This document shows positions 1-11,300 of a DNA stretch of 51,374 nt, piece by piece. The stretch is taken from NCBI GenBank assembly GCA_937862805.1, contig CALMDO010000186.1:1-51374 (forward strand), written 5' to 3'. The position numbers were made by a program, and so were the translations under genes. The stretch is from an uncultured Bacteroidota bacterium. GTDB lineage: Bacteria > Bacteroidota > Bacteroidia > Bacteroidales > FEN-979. How positions within the stretch are numbered: position 1 is the stretch's first letter; every line of letters begins with the position of its first letter. The notes under the pieces are model-generated. The model saw only the letters and a list, made by a program, of their open reading frames with translations. It made no database searches and was not told the origin of the DNA.

Positions 1-3000
1 ACCAGTTTTGTCACATAAGAAGTACCTGCATTTTCAACTTTCAGGTAATAGTTTCCTGCAGTCACGTTGGTGAGATCGATGGAAAACTGACCGGCAATCG
101 TTTTGGCTGATTCAAAGACGACCTGGCCAAGGGTATTGACTACCTTGACAACCGCTGCACCCTTGATGGAAGGATTACAAATCACTGTAAAAATATCCTT
201 ACCGGGGTTTGGAGTTACTGAAATTCCATCAGGCATTTCGGTGATCGATAATCCATTGGAATTGATGGTGCCATTTTTCAGTGCCGGGGTAAACAAACGG
301 CCCTGATAATCTCCAAACTCTGAGGGAGTGGGATCATTGCTCCAGGAAATCTCGCTCACGTCGCTCTTTCGTGCTGTAAAATGAAGGTTGCACAGCAATC
401 CGTCGGTAATCTCAATCCCTTTGGTATCTGCAGCCCAGACAAAGGTGATCTGTCCGGCTTTGGGAGAACCGCAAACAACATTGGCGATTTCGCTGTTCCA
501 ATCAGTTACTTCATTGAAAACCAATTTTTTGGAATCGTATTGAAGGGTAAACTGGAAGGAACCAAGATCCTTGACCGCAGCGGCGTAAACCGGTACAATC
601 ACGTCATTCTCATTAGGATTGACAGATCCCACAGAAAAGATTGCATCGGAGGAAGGAGGTGTGATCGCAGCCACAACTGATTTTCCGGAAGCAGGCGTAT
701 AGGAACCGTTGGCGTCACCATAAAGGATGCCATTATAATTGAGGACGGAGTTATTCCCCAGAAGTGTGACAGGTGAAGCATTAAAAAGCCAGTCACCTAC
801 AGGGAAGGAGGTAGAGATATTGGCGATCCGTTTTTTGATCAGCAACAGGTCGGTGGCGGTAACTGAGCCATTTCCGTTGACATCGCCTGCAGCAAGATAA
901 ATGCCTGAGAGTGGCTGGATATTGGCAATGTGTTTGCTGTAAAGCAGTGCATCAGCGGCTGTTACTGCCGTCCAGGGACGGTCTGTTACGGATTCAATGG
1001 TATAGACACCGTCGGGAAGATCTTCAAACGTGTAATCACCTGTAGCATTGGTAGTTGTCGTGGCAACGGTACCGCCTGTATTGTTTTTGAGTGTCAGTGC
1101 CAGGTTGGAGATCGGGCTGTTTGAAGTGTTGGGATAGGTGACTTTTCCGGAGATAATGTGGTTCGTGGAAACGGATGGAGGGAAGATGATGTAATCAACC
1201 CATCCGCAATCGCTTCCGGCGGTGGTTGTATTGTTTTTATAATAGGCCCATTTGAAGGTATGAACCCCTGCTGAAACAGGGAAGCTTACGCGGCTCCAGT
1301 TTTTTTCGCCGCTCCATTGTCCTTTCTGGACGTTGTCGATGTAAAAGCCCAGGAAATCGTAGGTGGGTTGTGAGGAGACTTTCCGGTAGAAAGAGATGCT
1401 GTCGTTGCGTTCGACGTTGTAAGTCAGCGAGATCATGGTTGACTGGTTGGGTCCGATGGTTCCGCTTTTAGCGCAATAGATCCCTTCAATGGGGTTTACA
1501 TTGGTGATGGTCCAAGGGGCGTTACCGCCTTGGATGTAAGAGAAAATGTTGAAATCACCCGATTCAAAACCATCGAAAATCAGTCCGATGATTGCCTGGA
1601 ATGTCTTTTCGGCTGAATATTCACCGGAGGTGGCAACATAATCAAAGGCTACCAGGGTATCCATGGGTGCCATAGGACTTACGGAGACATTAAAGGTGGC
1701 GAAACGGGTTTCATTATTTTGTATCGTTCCGATTTCGTAGGTACCGCTGTTGATGGTGATCAGCGGGTTATCGCAGGTCAGGGTGCCAATGGTGTTGTTG
1801 GCCTGATACCCTCCGTTATTGCTGGTAGAGATGATGATGTCGGCTGTTTCTCCGGGATCCAGTCCGCCGTTTCCGTTGCCGGAGGCATCGGAGATGGCGA
1901 TTCCTCCTACCATAAGATTGGGTGCATAGGCTTTGATAGAGAAGTTGCTCACCCAGGTACTGTCGCCATTGGTAGCGGTCAGATCAAAGAGGATGTCGGT
2001 GTTATTGGGAACGTTGGGGTTGGCATGGATGGTGAAGGCATTGTCAACAGACACGGTATCACTGACATCAAAGTGTCCGAAATATTCAGTATTATCGGGG
2101 ATGGTGATGAAGGGGGATGCTGAAGAGAGGGTGACAGAAACATTGTCAGTCGGCTGATCGCCGATGTTGACCATGGTCATGTTCAGGGTGACTGTTGCGC
2201 CGGTAGTCAGTTTTCCGTCGGTTGAGTTGAGGAGGTATTCCTGGAAAGCCACCCAGGGTTGGTTGGGCGGGGGGCCGGTTTCATAAGGGGAAGTGTAAGC
2301 CATTACGATTCCGGTACGGTTATCACTCCACACGGGATAGACTTTGCGGTTTTGAGATGCAATACCCAGGTAATCGCCCATGTAGCTACTGGCAAGGCCG
2401 GGGATGGGTGAAGGGGTGAAGGATACGTCGCTGATCTTAAAGTCTTCCCAGGTTTGTCCACCGTCTCTGGAGTTGGCAGCGAACACTTCGCACTTGTTGG
2501 AGGCGACATTCCGGTCGTCATAGAAGATGCAGCTCAGGGTTCCCGACTTGGAGTCGCAGCAGATCCATGGGAAATAATGTTGTTTCCCCAGACCAAATTC
2601 GTCCTGGTTGATCCGTGAAGGGGTGCTCCATGTCGCTCCCTGGTCGGTGGATTTGATCATGTAAACATCGATACCGGTACCCGTATTGACGCCGGGAATC
2701 CCGATGTTGGACCATACGGCGTAGATGGTACCGCGGTGTGCGCCATTGCTGATGTCAACCGTCATAGAGGGGAAAGAGTTAACCCGGTGGTTTTTCAGGG
2801 TCGCGGTAGTACGGATGCCGCGGATGTTGGTGATGATGCGGTTGGCCGGCTGGAAGGTGACGCCGCCGTCGAGAGATTTAGCAAACCCCAGGGCACATTC
2901 ATCGGAAGGCCAGGAGTCGTAAATGGCCCATAAGGCATACACTTCGCCATTGGGGCCGGTCTGAATATTAACTCCCTGGTTGTGACTTCCAGCGTTGACG

Positions 3001-3779
3001 GCAGTACTGATAGCGACCGGTGTTGACCATGTTACCCCATCGCTGGTGGAGCGGGTGAAACCGATTTCGGAATCATAGGAACCGCCAAAGTTGGTCCAGG
3101 CTACATACAGGTTCCCTTCGTAAGGGCTGGAGAGGCTGTTATCGATCCACATGTGGTTTTTGTCAGCCATCGATCCGGGGTTGGGAGCAACCTGCTTGGC
3201 AGTCCAGGTGGCCCCGTTGTTATCAGAATAGGAGATGCCTTGTCCGGAGTTATTGTGAATGTAGTTGACATACATGCGTCCGGTATTGCTGATGGCAGTG
3301 GTCGGGTCGCCCGAGTTGGAACCGCCCGCTCCCTGCAATTCTCCTCCCCAGGTCGAACCGCCGTCGAAAGTGAAGAAATCGTTGGCGCCATAGAGCTGAC
3401 CTACAGGATTTTGAGTAGAGTTGTTCGAGTTGAGGGCATGGTTTTTATCGTTTGGATCAACAAAAACAGAATTTTCACTCTGGGTCGAATTTTCCGTTGT
3501 CAGCGGAATATCGGGTGAATCATCTCTGAAAACGGATTTCGCATGGATTTTACTTCCGGTGTAGGTGCCTTTTTCCACAGGAATGTAGGGAGCGACGGAA
3601 ACTTTCCCTAACCGTGCCATTTCCCGCCAATAGCCCATGTTATCGATCCGGGTATCGACGGCACTACTTTTAGAAGTGTTTTTTTTGCTTCCCTTTCCTG
3701 TTGTATTTTGGGCGATCACCATGGAACTCCCTGCCAGCAGGAAAGCCAGCATAAAAACAATGAGACTGCTTTTCTTCAT
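1..3779 (-). CDS. Secreted BNR/Asp-box (sialidase-fold-like) protein with dockerin-like, cohesin-like and T9SS C-terminal modules; 3' end truncated by the window edge
   Basis: Not in the ORF track because no stop lies inside the window. Reverse-strand reading from ATG at 3779 gives MKKSSLIVFMLAFLLAGSSMVIAQ..., and the same frame was spot-checked near 2220, 1200 and 60 (...SIDLTNVTAGNYYLKVENAGTSYVTKL). Close paralog of 8353..12132. Contains DVNGNGSVTATDLLLIKKRIAN (dockerin-like). Confidence 0.88.
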   Translation of the reverse strand, partial: MKKSSLIVFMLAFLLAGSSMVIAQNTTGKGSKKNTSKSSAVDTRIDNMGYWREMARLGKVSVAPYIPVEKGTYTGSKIHAKSVFRDDSPDIPLTTENSTQSENSVFVDPNDKNHALNSNNSTQNPVGQLYGANDFFTFDGGSTWGGELQGAGGSNSGDPTTAISNTGRMYVNYIHNNSGQGISYSDNNGATWTAKQVAPNPGSMADKNHMWIDNSLSSPYEGNLYVAWTNFGGSYDSEIGFTRSTSDGVTWSTPVAISTAVNAGSHNQGVNIQTGPNGEVYALWAIYDSWPSDECALGFAKSLDGGVTFQPANRIITNIRGIRTTATLKNHRVNSFPSMTVDISNGAHRGTIYAVWSNIGIPGVNTGTGIDVYMIKSTDQGATWSTPSRINQDEFGLGKQHYFPWICCDSKSGTLSCIFYDDRNVASNKCEVFAANSRDGGQTWEDFKISDVSFTPSPIPGLASSYMGDYLGIASQNRKVYPVWSDNRTGIVMAYTSPYETGPPPNQPWVAFQEYLLNSTDGKLTTGATVTLNMTMVNIGDQPTDNVSVTLSSASPFITIPDNTEYFGHFDVSDTVSVDNAFTIHANPNVPNNTDILFDLTATNGDSTWVSNFSIKAYAPNLMVGGIAISDASGNGNGGLDPGETADIIISTSNNGGYQANNTIGTLTCDNPLITINSGTYEIGTIQNNETRFATFNVSVSPMAPMDTLVAFDYVATSGEYSAEKTFQAIIGLIFDGFESGDFNIFSYIQGGNAPWTITNVNPIEGIYCAKSGTIGPNQSTMISLTYNVERNDSISFYRKVSSQPTYDFLGFYIDNVQKGQWSGEKNWSRVSFPVSAGVHTFKWAYYKNNTTTAGSDCGWVDYIIFPPSVSTNHIISGKVTYPNTSNSPISNLALTLKNNTGGTVATTTTNATGDYTFEDLPDGVYTIESVTDRPWTAVTAADALLYSKHIANIQPLSGIYLAAGDVNGNGSVTATDLLLIKKRIANISTSFPVGDWLFNASPVTLLGNNSVLNYNGILYGDANGSYTPASGKSVVAAITPPSSDAIFSVGSVNPNENDVIVPVYAAAVKDLGSFQFTLQYDSKKLVFNEVTDWNSEIANVVCGSPKAGQITFVWAADTKGIEITDGLLCNLHFTARKSDVSEISWSNDPTPSEFGDYQGRLFTPALKNGTINSNGLSITEMPDGISVTPNPGKDIFTVICNPSIKGAAVVKVVNTLGQVVFESAKTIAGQFSIDLTNVTAGNYYLKVENAGTSYVTKL

Positions 3780-3818
3780 AATGGATGGTTTTGAATGAAT
3801 AGAAAGATGGGTTGGGTC

Positions 3819-6800
3819 TTATTTTTGAAGGATAATTTTTTTGTGGTACACCCCTGAATTGTCTTCAACAGTAAGTAAATATATTCCATCGGGGAAGGCG
3901 GTCAGATCAAGGGTCGTGGAATTACCGGTCCCGGTGAGGGCTTTGTTGTTTTCCAATACGGTAACGCCGGCAGCATTGATGATCCGGAGGGTGGTCTTAC
4001 CATTGAATCGGGTTCCTGTTGTAATTTGGAAGAGGCCTTTGGAAGGATTGGGATAGACAAAAAGGTTGGTATCACTCCCAAGGACGTCATTGCCTGAAAA
4101 TTTAAGGAGTTTAGGAGCGTATTCAATACCCTCGAAATCAGCAAATTCGATGGCAGTCGGGGAGCTGGTCAGCGAAATTTCCGGAATCTCGTTTCCAAGA
4201 AGGGTAAAGTGCAGTTCACACAGGGTCCCTTCTGAGATAGCGACTCCCTGATTGCCGGCAGCCCAGACAAAAGTGATCAGCCCGTTGGAAAGTGATGCAA
4301 CGAAAGGCTCGTCAATTCCCGGGTACCAGTTGTCGACTTTGTCAAATACCAGTTTGGATGCATCATACCGGAGGGTAAACTGGAAGGAGCCAAGGTCGGG
4401 CATATCGGAAATAAGCAGTGGGACCGTAACGGTTGTGGCATCCTGGCGGAGGGCTTGCAGTGCGAGGCTTCCCTGGCTGGCAGGGGTGGTCTTCTGACTG
4501 GTCGGTACATAAGATCCGTTGGCGTCGCCATAGACGATACCGTTGAAATTTCGGGTCAGGTTGGTGTTGCTGACGGTAAAGGGGGTATGGTTGAAGAGCC
4601 AGTCCCCGGTCGGGAAGGCGTTGATCACCGTGGCGATCCTCTTTTTAATCAGCAGGACATCAGCTGCAGTAACGGTTTCCGATGCATTGACATCTCCCGA
4701 TGCCAGCCAGATACCATCCAGCAGGGTGATGTTGGCGATGTGTTTGCGGTAAAGCAGTACATCGAGGGCTGAGACGTTGTCCCAGGGTTTTGTTGTGGTC
4801 ACTTCGAAGGTGTACGATCCGTCAGGTACAGCATTGAAAATATAGTTGCCTGAAGCGTTGGTGGTAGTGGTTCCGATGGTCACCCCGTTGTTATTCTTCA
4901 GTTTAATCGTCAGGCCATTAAGGGCGGTGTTGGTGGTGTTGGCATAGGTGACGGTACCGCTCACGGAAGCGCCGGAAGATGCGGCTGCCGGGAAGATGAT
5001 GTAGTCGATCCAGGCGGCGTCGCTGCCATTGGAGACACTGCCGTCTTTACTGTATTCCCATTTGAAGGTATGGGTGCCGGCGGTTACCGCGAAAGCTGCG
5101 CGGCTCCAACCGGTTTCACCGGACCATTGACCCAGGCTGGTTCCATCCAGGAAGAATTTAAGCATGTCATAATCGCTTTCGGATGATGTCTTGAGGTAGA
5201 AAGAGATGGAATCGGCAGCAGCGACATCCATCTGGAGGCTGAGGGTTGATTTCTGGTTGTGGGTTATGGTGCCCGATTTAGCGGACCAGATGCCTTCGAA
5301 AGGCTCCATGTTGGTAATGGTCCAAGGCTGATTGCCTCCCTGGGTCCAGGCAAATTCCGTGAATCCGCCGGATTCAAAATCTTCCAGTACCAGTCCTATT
5401 TTTGCCACAAATGTTTTTTCAACTGAATACTCGCCGGATGCTGCGGTATAGACAAAGTTGGCAACAGAACCGATGGGAGCTGAAGGATCGACGGTTACAT
5501 TAAAGGTGGCGGCAACAGGGGTGCCGGGAGCCATATTCCCTAAATCAACGGAAGCAGTGTTAATGGTCACGAAACCGTTGGTGGTGCTCAGCAGGGCTTG
5601 TGTGTTAACGGCTACGCTGCCGCCAAGGTTGCTGGTCTGAATGATCAGGTCGGCAGTCTCTCCCGGATCGAGGCGGCCGTTGTTGTTGCCGCTCGCATCA
5701 GCGATGGTCATGGTACCGGCTTGTAATACGGGAGCGTGTGCAATGAGCTGAAAATCAGTGTTCCATGTGTCACTTCCATTGGTAGCTGCGACCTGGAAAG
5801 GGGTGAGGTGGTTATCGGGAACGTTGTCGGCAACGGTGAATTTGAAACCGAACGGGATGGTGATTGAATCGTTTGCTGCGATGGTACCATAATTTTCAGA
5901 AGCATCGTTGAGTGTGATGAAGGGATCTTCGGTGGAAAGGGTCACTACCACATTTTCTGCGGGGACAGAACCGACATTTTTCATGGTAAGGCTGAGCAGG
6001 ATGCTTTCGCTGTAATCAATCACGCCGTTGCTGTTGCCCAGCGTGTCATTGATGGCTTGTGCGCGGCAGATCACGAAAGCGCCGCTGTTGGGAATCACTG
6101 TCAGCGGGAAAGTTTGCGGCAGGCAGTTGTTCCCTGAGATGATCAGTTGGGCGTCACCGACGGAGGCGAACGGCGGATCGATGGTGACCACGGCGGCACC
6201 GGAGGCATCAGTTGACGCGACGCCATGGACTTCCCCGTTCATCATGATGACACAGTTGACCATCGGTACAGGGAAACCGCCGGAGGTGACAGTTACCGGA
6301 AGGGTAGGTACGCCAAGCGGAAGGGCTGCCTGGTAACCGGCCTGAACGGTCATGGGTTCTTTTGTCCATAGTGATAAAGCGGGATCACTCAGGAGGTTGC
6401 AATCATAAAAATTCCAACGAAGGGCACCTGGTTCCCATTGTCCGGGGGCAGTAACCCAGGGAGCAGTCATGGTTTTGGATTCTGCCATGGCGCGACCGAT
6501 CCTTAAATAGCCATCGTGATAGAGGGCGTCAACAAATTCGCGTTGAAGGTGGGCGGAAGGTCCTTCGGTTTGACCTTCATTGAACCAGCCGTACCGTGAA
6601 TTTCCAATGAAACCGGCGGCGAAGTTGCTGATATTGACCATTTTTTCTGCAATACAATCTTCTTCATCGAAGGCTCCGCAATCGCAACCATGGGTAGAGA
6701 CGAAGGTGAAATTGTGAATGATCCCGTTGACCTGCGAGAAGTTGGAGTTGGTGATGTCGCTGTTGGAAAGTTTCATCACATAGGTGGAGTTGGCATGACC

Positions 6801-8144
6801 TGCATGGTAAAGGAAGGAACGTCCCTGGTTGAGGCGGTTGATCAGGTCGGTTCCTGACCAGTAGGTGATCTCATCATACATTTTGTCCACGGTATTGTCG
6901 GGGGTGATCCCGTCGGTGGTATAGCCGTTGTCTTCCCGGTGGCCGATCAGCAGTTCAAGGTATTGACTGCCTTCGGTATTGGGACTGTCATAAAGGTGTT
7001 CGCCGGCAAAAAGGGGATGGGTCATTTCACCAAGGACCGGGGCGTTCTGGTACATGATCGATTTGTTGAGCATCCGGTTGAGTTCATTCAGGTTACCGAT
7101 GGTGAAGCGGGCAACGGAAATCTCGGGTAAGAGGTCGTCTTCGCCGGGTTCTCCCCATTTGTTGTTGCCGTTGGTATTCCAGTTACCGTCAAGTCCCTGG
7201 AAGTAGAGATCGGCAGGAATGTCGTAATCTTCATAACCCGATCCCGACTCAACGTAGCAGTACAATCCACGATAGGGCACCAGATCTACATCGCCACCCA
7301 GCAGGACAAATTCAATGTTGTGGCCCTGGTATTCCTGAATGATGTAGTTGCGTACTTTTTCGGCTGGATCCTGACCGGTCATATTGGCGAGGATGTATTC
7401 TTTGGTAACGGTCAAGGCTTTGATACCCCGTATTTTATAGAGGTCGATGAGGGGTTGCCATGCTGTTTCAAGTGAAGTAGTGGTAATGATCAGCATCTGG
7501 TAGTCATCGGTACGGCTTTTTCTGGTGGGGTATTGTGCCATCAATTCAGGGTTCTGGGCAACTCTTTTAACAGATTGAAGAATGTCGGTGCCGGAGGTCA
7601 TGTTTTTCAAAGCGTTGACACTTCTGTTGTCGGCTTTGGTAGTGATCCGGATGGTTACCTGTTTATAGAAGGAGACGGAGCCGTTGAGGGGGTTGTAACG
7701 AACCGGAGTAAATGCGGAGTGGCCGAAAGCGAATCCGTTCATGAATTGGGTGGTCAGCATTCCCGTGGCTTTGGAGGGATAGTTGCCATTCATGGTGTAA
7801 ATTTTTTCATTTTTCAGGAAATTGCCCGATGGGCCCATGGAGATGGGGCGGACTGCCTGTTGGGGATAGATCCGGAAGAAACCTTCAATGGGGGTCTCTT
7901 CCATCCCGATGAATTCGATGGATTCGGCAGATTGTCCCGGTGGCAGCAACAGGGAAACCGCGCAATAGGGAAGTGCGGGTTCTCCCTCCGGTCCGGTCAG
8001 TAAAGTGTTCGGAAAGCTAATGGCTTGGTAATCGCCATAGTTTGTCACCGTGTAATCGTTGAAATAGTAAGTCTTTTCGATTACACCGGCATTCACGGAC
8101 AGTACAAACAGGAGGAGTACCATCCAGGACAGGCATTTTTTCAT
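3819..8144 (-). CDS. Gingipain-like C25 family peptidase with shared C-terminal cassette (CARDB-like, jelly-roll, dockerin-like, cohesin-like, T9SS sorting domain)
   Basis: 1441-aa ORF with signal peptide. C25-like core (EFVLLGGDVDLVPYRG; HAGH; STHGCDCGAFDEEDCIAEKM), dockerin-like GDVNASETVTAADVLLIKKRIA, C-terminal VYPNPSKGLFQI...GIYLLTVEDNSGVYHKKIILQK. Confidence 0.9.
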   Translation of the reverse strand: MKKCLSWMVLLLFVLSVNAGVIEKTYYFNDYTVTNYGDYQAISFPNTLLTGPEGEPALPYCAVSLLLPPGQSAESIEFIGMEETPIEGFFRIYPQQAVRPISMGPSGNFLKNEKIYTMNGNYPSKATGMLTTQFMNGFAFGHSAFTPVRYNPLNGSVSFYKQVTIRITTKADNRSVNALKNMTSGTDILQSVKRVAQNPELMAQYPTRKSRTDDYQMLIITTTSLETAWQPLIDLYKIRGIKALTVTKEYILANMTGQDPAEKVRNYIIQEYQGHNIEFVLLGGDVDLVPYRGLYCYVESGSGYEDYDIPADLYFQGLDGNWNTNGNNKWGEPGEDDLLPEISVARFTIGNLNELNRMLNKSIMYQNAPVLGEMTHPLFAGEHLYDSPNTEGSQYLELLIGHREDNGYTTDGITPDNTVDKMYDEITYWSGTDLINRLNQGRSFLYHAGHANSTYVMKLSNSDITNSNFSQVNGIIHNFTFVSTHGCDCGAFDEEDCIAEKMVNISNFAAGFIGNSRYGWFNEGQTEGPSAHLQREFVDALYHDGYLRIGRAMAESKTMTAPWVTAPGQWEPGALRWNFYDCNLLSDPALSLWTKEPMTVQAGYQAALPLGVPTLPVTVTSGGFPVPMVNCVIMMNGEVHGVASTDASGAAVVTIDPPFASVGDAQLIISGNNCLPQTFPLTVIPNSGAFVICRAQAINDTLGNSNGVIDYSESILLSLTMKNVGSVPAENVVVTLSTEDPFITLNDASENYGTIAANDSITIPFGFKFTVADNVPDNHLTPFQVAATNGSDTWNTDFQLIAHAPVLQAGTMTIADASGNNNGRLDPGETADLIIQTSNLGGSVAVNTQALLSTTNGFVTINTASVDLGNMAPGTPVAATFNVTVDPSAPIGSVANFVYTAASGEYSVEKTFVAKIGLVLEDFESGGFTEFAWTQGGNQPWTITNMEPFEGIWSAKSGTITHNQKSTLSLQMDVAAADSISFYLKTSSESDYDMLKFFLDGTSLGQWSGETGWSRAAFAVTAGTHTFKWEYSKDGSVSNGSDAAWIDYIIFPAAASSGASVSGTVTYANTTNTALNGLTIKLKNNNGVTIGTTTTNASGNYIFNAVPDGSYTFEVTTTKPWDNVSALDVLLYRKHIANITLLDGIWLASGDVNASETVTAADVLLIKKRIATVINAFPTGDWLFNHTPFTVSNTNLTRNFNGIVYGDANGSYVPTSQKTTPASQGSLALQALRQDATTVTVPLLISDMPDLGSFQFTLRYDASKLVFDKVDNWYPGIDEPFVASLSNGLITFVWAAGNQGVAISEGTLCELHFTLLGNEIPEISLTSSPTAIEFADFEGIEYAPKLLKFSGNDVLGSDTNLFVYPNPSKGLFQITTGTRFNGKTTLRIINAAGVTVLENNKALTGTGNSTTLDLTAFPDGIYLLTVEDNSGVYHKKIILQK

Positions 8145-8282
8145 ACGAGTAAAATTTACATAAGTTATTAAAAGATAGTTAATTGGCTGATTGTTCCGAG
8201 AAGGGGAATTCTATTTTTCAAAAGTAAGGAAAAGATTGGTTAAGGCTGCATATTCAGAGGGATTACTTTCCTTTAAAGACAA

Positions 8283-8318
8283 AAAAAACGCCTTAAAGTT
8301 TCATTTAAGGCGTTTTTT
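8283..8318. terminator. Strong bidirectional hairpin between the two - strand transcription units
   Basis: AAAAAACGCCTTAAA-GTTTCA-TTTAAGGCGTTTTTT, perfect 15-bp stem. Confidence 0.8.
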
Positions 8319-8352
8319 AAGGCTTTGATATCAGCCTTTGTGGGAAGGGGTA

Positions 8353-11300
8353 TTACTTTCTGACGATCAGTTTTTCGGTGTAGGATTGTTGTCCGTCGTT
8401 GATGGTCAGGGTATAGATGCCTCCCGGAAGTTCGCTCCTGTCGATAATTTTGACAGTGCCGGTGGCGGAGTTGTAGCCTTTTTCTTCGAATAGAGTAGTT
8501 CCGGCTGCATTGACCAGGCGGATATCCACGAGGGCTTTGGAGGTGTTGAAATGGATGTAGAATTTACCGTTGCCGGGGTTGGGATAGATGGAATAGGGGT
8601 TGGAGCTCCCACTGTTATTGGTGGTTGCTTTGAGGGTGGTGCCGGCCACTTCAGGTACAAAAATGTTTCCATCGTAATCGCTGAATTCGATGCTGGTTGG
8701 AGCAGTTTTCAGCGACAGGGCTGATTCGTCGGTGGAATTGGAGAGGAAGTGGAGTTGACAGAGAATTCCTTCGCTGATGTTGATGCCTTTGGCATCGCCG
8801 GCCCAGACGAAGGTCAGCACGCCGGGTTCCGGGGTACCGATGGTAACATCGTTAATTCCTTCAAACCAGTTGGTCACATCTTTGATTTTCAGATTTTTGG
8901 AATTATAGCGGAGAGAGAACTGGAAGGCGCCTAAGTCCCGTATATCGGAAACGAAGACCGGAACTGTGATTTCACCACGGACGGCGTTTGCTGTGCCCAA
9001 TGCAAGAAGTCCTTTGCTTGCGGGAACGGTTGATTTGGCAGCGGTCGGGGTATAGGAACCATTGGCATCTCCATAGACCAATCCGTTGAAGTTGATGGTC
9101 ATATTGGTATTTCCAACGGCGAAGGGTTCAGCGTTGAAGAGCCAGTTGCCGGAGGGGAAGGAGTTGGTGATGGCCGCGATCCTTTTTTTGATCAACAGCA
9201 CGTCGGCAGCGGTCAGGGTTCCCGACAGGTTCACGTCGCCTGAGGCTAAGTAAATACCTGAAAGAGGTGCGATGTTGGCAATGTGTTTTCGGTAGAGGAG
9301 TACATCATTGGCTGTAACACCGTCCCAGGGTTTGGTGGTGGTCACTTCGAAGGTGTAGTTGCCCGCGGGGACTACCGGGAAGATATAGCTTCCGGTAGCG
9401 GTGGTAGTGGTCGTTCCATAGACCTGTCCGTTGCTGGTTTTCAGTTTTACGGTCAGGTCGGCAAGGGGTGTACTGGCTGTGTTGGCGTAAGTAATCGTTC
9501 CGTTCACCACGACGCCGGTCACGAGGGTGGTTGGTAGTTCGATGTAATCAATCCAGGCAGCGTCGCTACCGCTGGAGACGCTGACGTCTTTCGCGTATTC
9601 CCATTTAAAAGTATGGTTGCCGACTGTTACCGGGAAGGCGGCCCGGGTCCAGGGGGTGTCGCCGGCCCACTGGGCTATCATGTTGTTGTCGATGAAGAAC
9701 TTCAGATAGTCATAATTGGCTTCCGATGATGTTTTCAGGTAGAAGGAGATGCTGTCGGGGCTGGTCACATTGCGTTCAAGGAGCAGGTCAGATTTCTGGT
9801 TGTGGGTGATGGTTCCTGATTTAGCGGAATAGATCCCTTCATAGGGTGCCACGTTGCTGATGGTCCAGGGTTGATTGCCTTCGAAAGTCCAGTTATAATG
9901 GGTGAAATCGCCCGATTCGAAGTCTTCGATGATGAGGCCGATCTTTTTCGGGAACTCTTTTTGGGCGGAATAGGGTCCTGAGTTGACGGTATAATTGAAG
10001 GTTACCGGGGTGTTGAGCGGGGTTTCGGGGCTGACGGTGATGTTAAAGATGGCATTTTTGGTTTGGCCCTGCAGCAAAGAGTCGAGTTGACTGACGCTGG
10101 TGTTGAACACGATGTAGTTACTTAAGCAGGTGAGGGTACCGACGGTGGCTGCAGCCGGGCAGCCTCCCGAGTTGGTGGTAGGGATTATCAGGTCGGCGGT
10201 TTCACCGGGATCGAGGGTTCCGTTACCGTTGCCGGAGGTTTCAGCGATGATCATTCCTCCGATGGTGAAGGCCGGGGCGGAGGGTTTAATTGAGAAGTTG
10301 CTCACCCAGGTGCTGTCGCCGTCGGTTGCCGTCAGGGTAAACGGGATGGCAACGTTGTCGGGAATGTTATCGGTAGCCTGGATGGTGTAGGCATTTTCCA
10401 CGGTGACGGTATCGCCGGGTTCAAAGGCGCCGAAAGCAGCTTCGGTAGTGATCAGGTTGATGAAAGGCGATTCGCAGGAGAGGGTGACATTCACGTCGGT
10501 GCAGGGCATGTCGCCGATATTGACCATGGCCATGTTGAGGTTCACTGTTTCGCCGGGTTCGAGTTTTCCGTCAGGGTCATTGATCTCGAACGACTGGAAA
10601 GAGACCCAGGGTTGATTGGGAGGAGGACCGGTGATAAAAGGAGAGGTATAAGCCATGACTACGCCGCTGCGGTTATCGCTCCAAACCGGGTACACTTTCC
10701 GGTTCATGGCGGTGATACCCAGGTAGTCGCCCATATAGCTGTCGGCAAGGCCCGGGATGGGTGCAGGGGTAAAGGAGACGTCGCTGATTTTAAAATCTTC
10801 CCAGGTCTCTCCGCCATCCCTTGAGTTGGCTGCAAAGACTTCGCATTTGGTGGCGGTCACGTTGCGGTCGTCGTAAAAGATCACGCTGAGGGTTCCCGAT
10901 TTCGGGTCGCAGGTGATCCACGGGAAATAGTGCTGTTTCCCCAGGCCGAAAGGATCCTGGTTCACCCTGACCGGGGTTGACCAGCTGGTTCCCTGGTTGG
11001 TGGATTTGATCATGTACACATCGATGCCGCTTCCGGTGTTGACGCCGGGAACGCCGATGTTGGCCCATACGGCATAGATGGTTCCCCTGTTCGGGCCGTT
11101 ACTAATGTCCACAGCCATTGCGGGGAAGGAATTTACACGGTGGTTTTTATGGGTCTCCGTAGTACGGATTCCCTTGATGTTGGTAATGATTCGGGCAGCA
11201 GTTTGAAAAGTAGCTCCGCCATCTAAAGAACGGGCGAACCCGAGGGCACACTCATCGGAGGGCCAGGAGTCGTAAATGGCCCAGAGGGCATAAACTTCTC

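Noticed and set aside
381-3518. Many small + strand ORFs across 1-3779
   Set aside because: They are antisense to the truncated - strand BNR-type CDS, which the ORF track missed only because it runs off the window edge.
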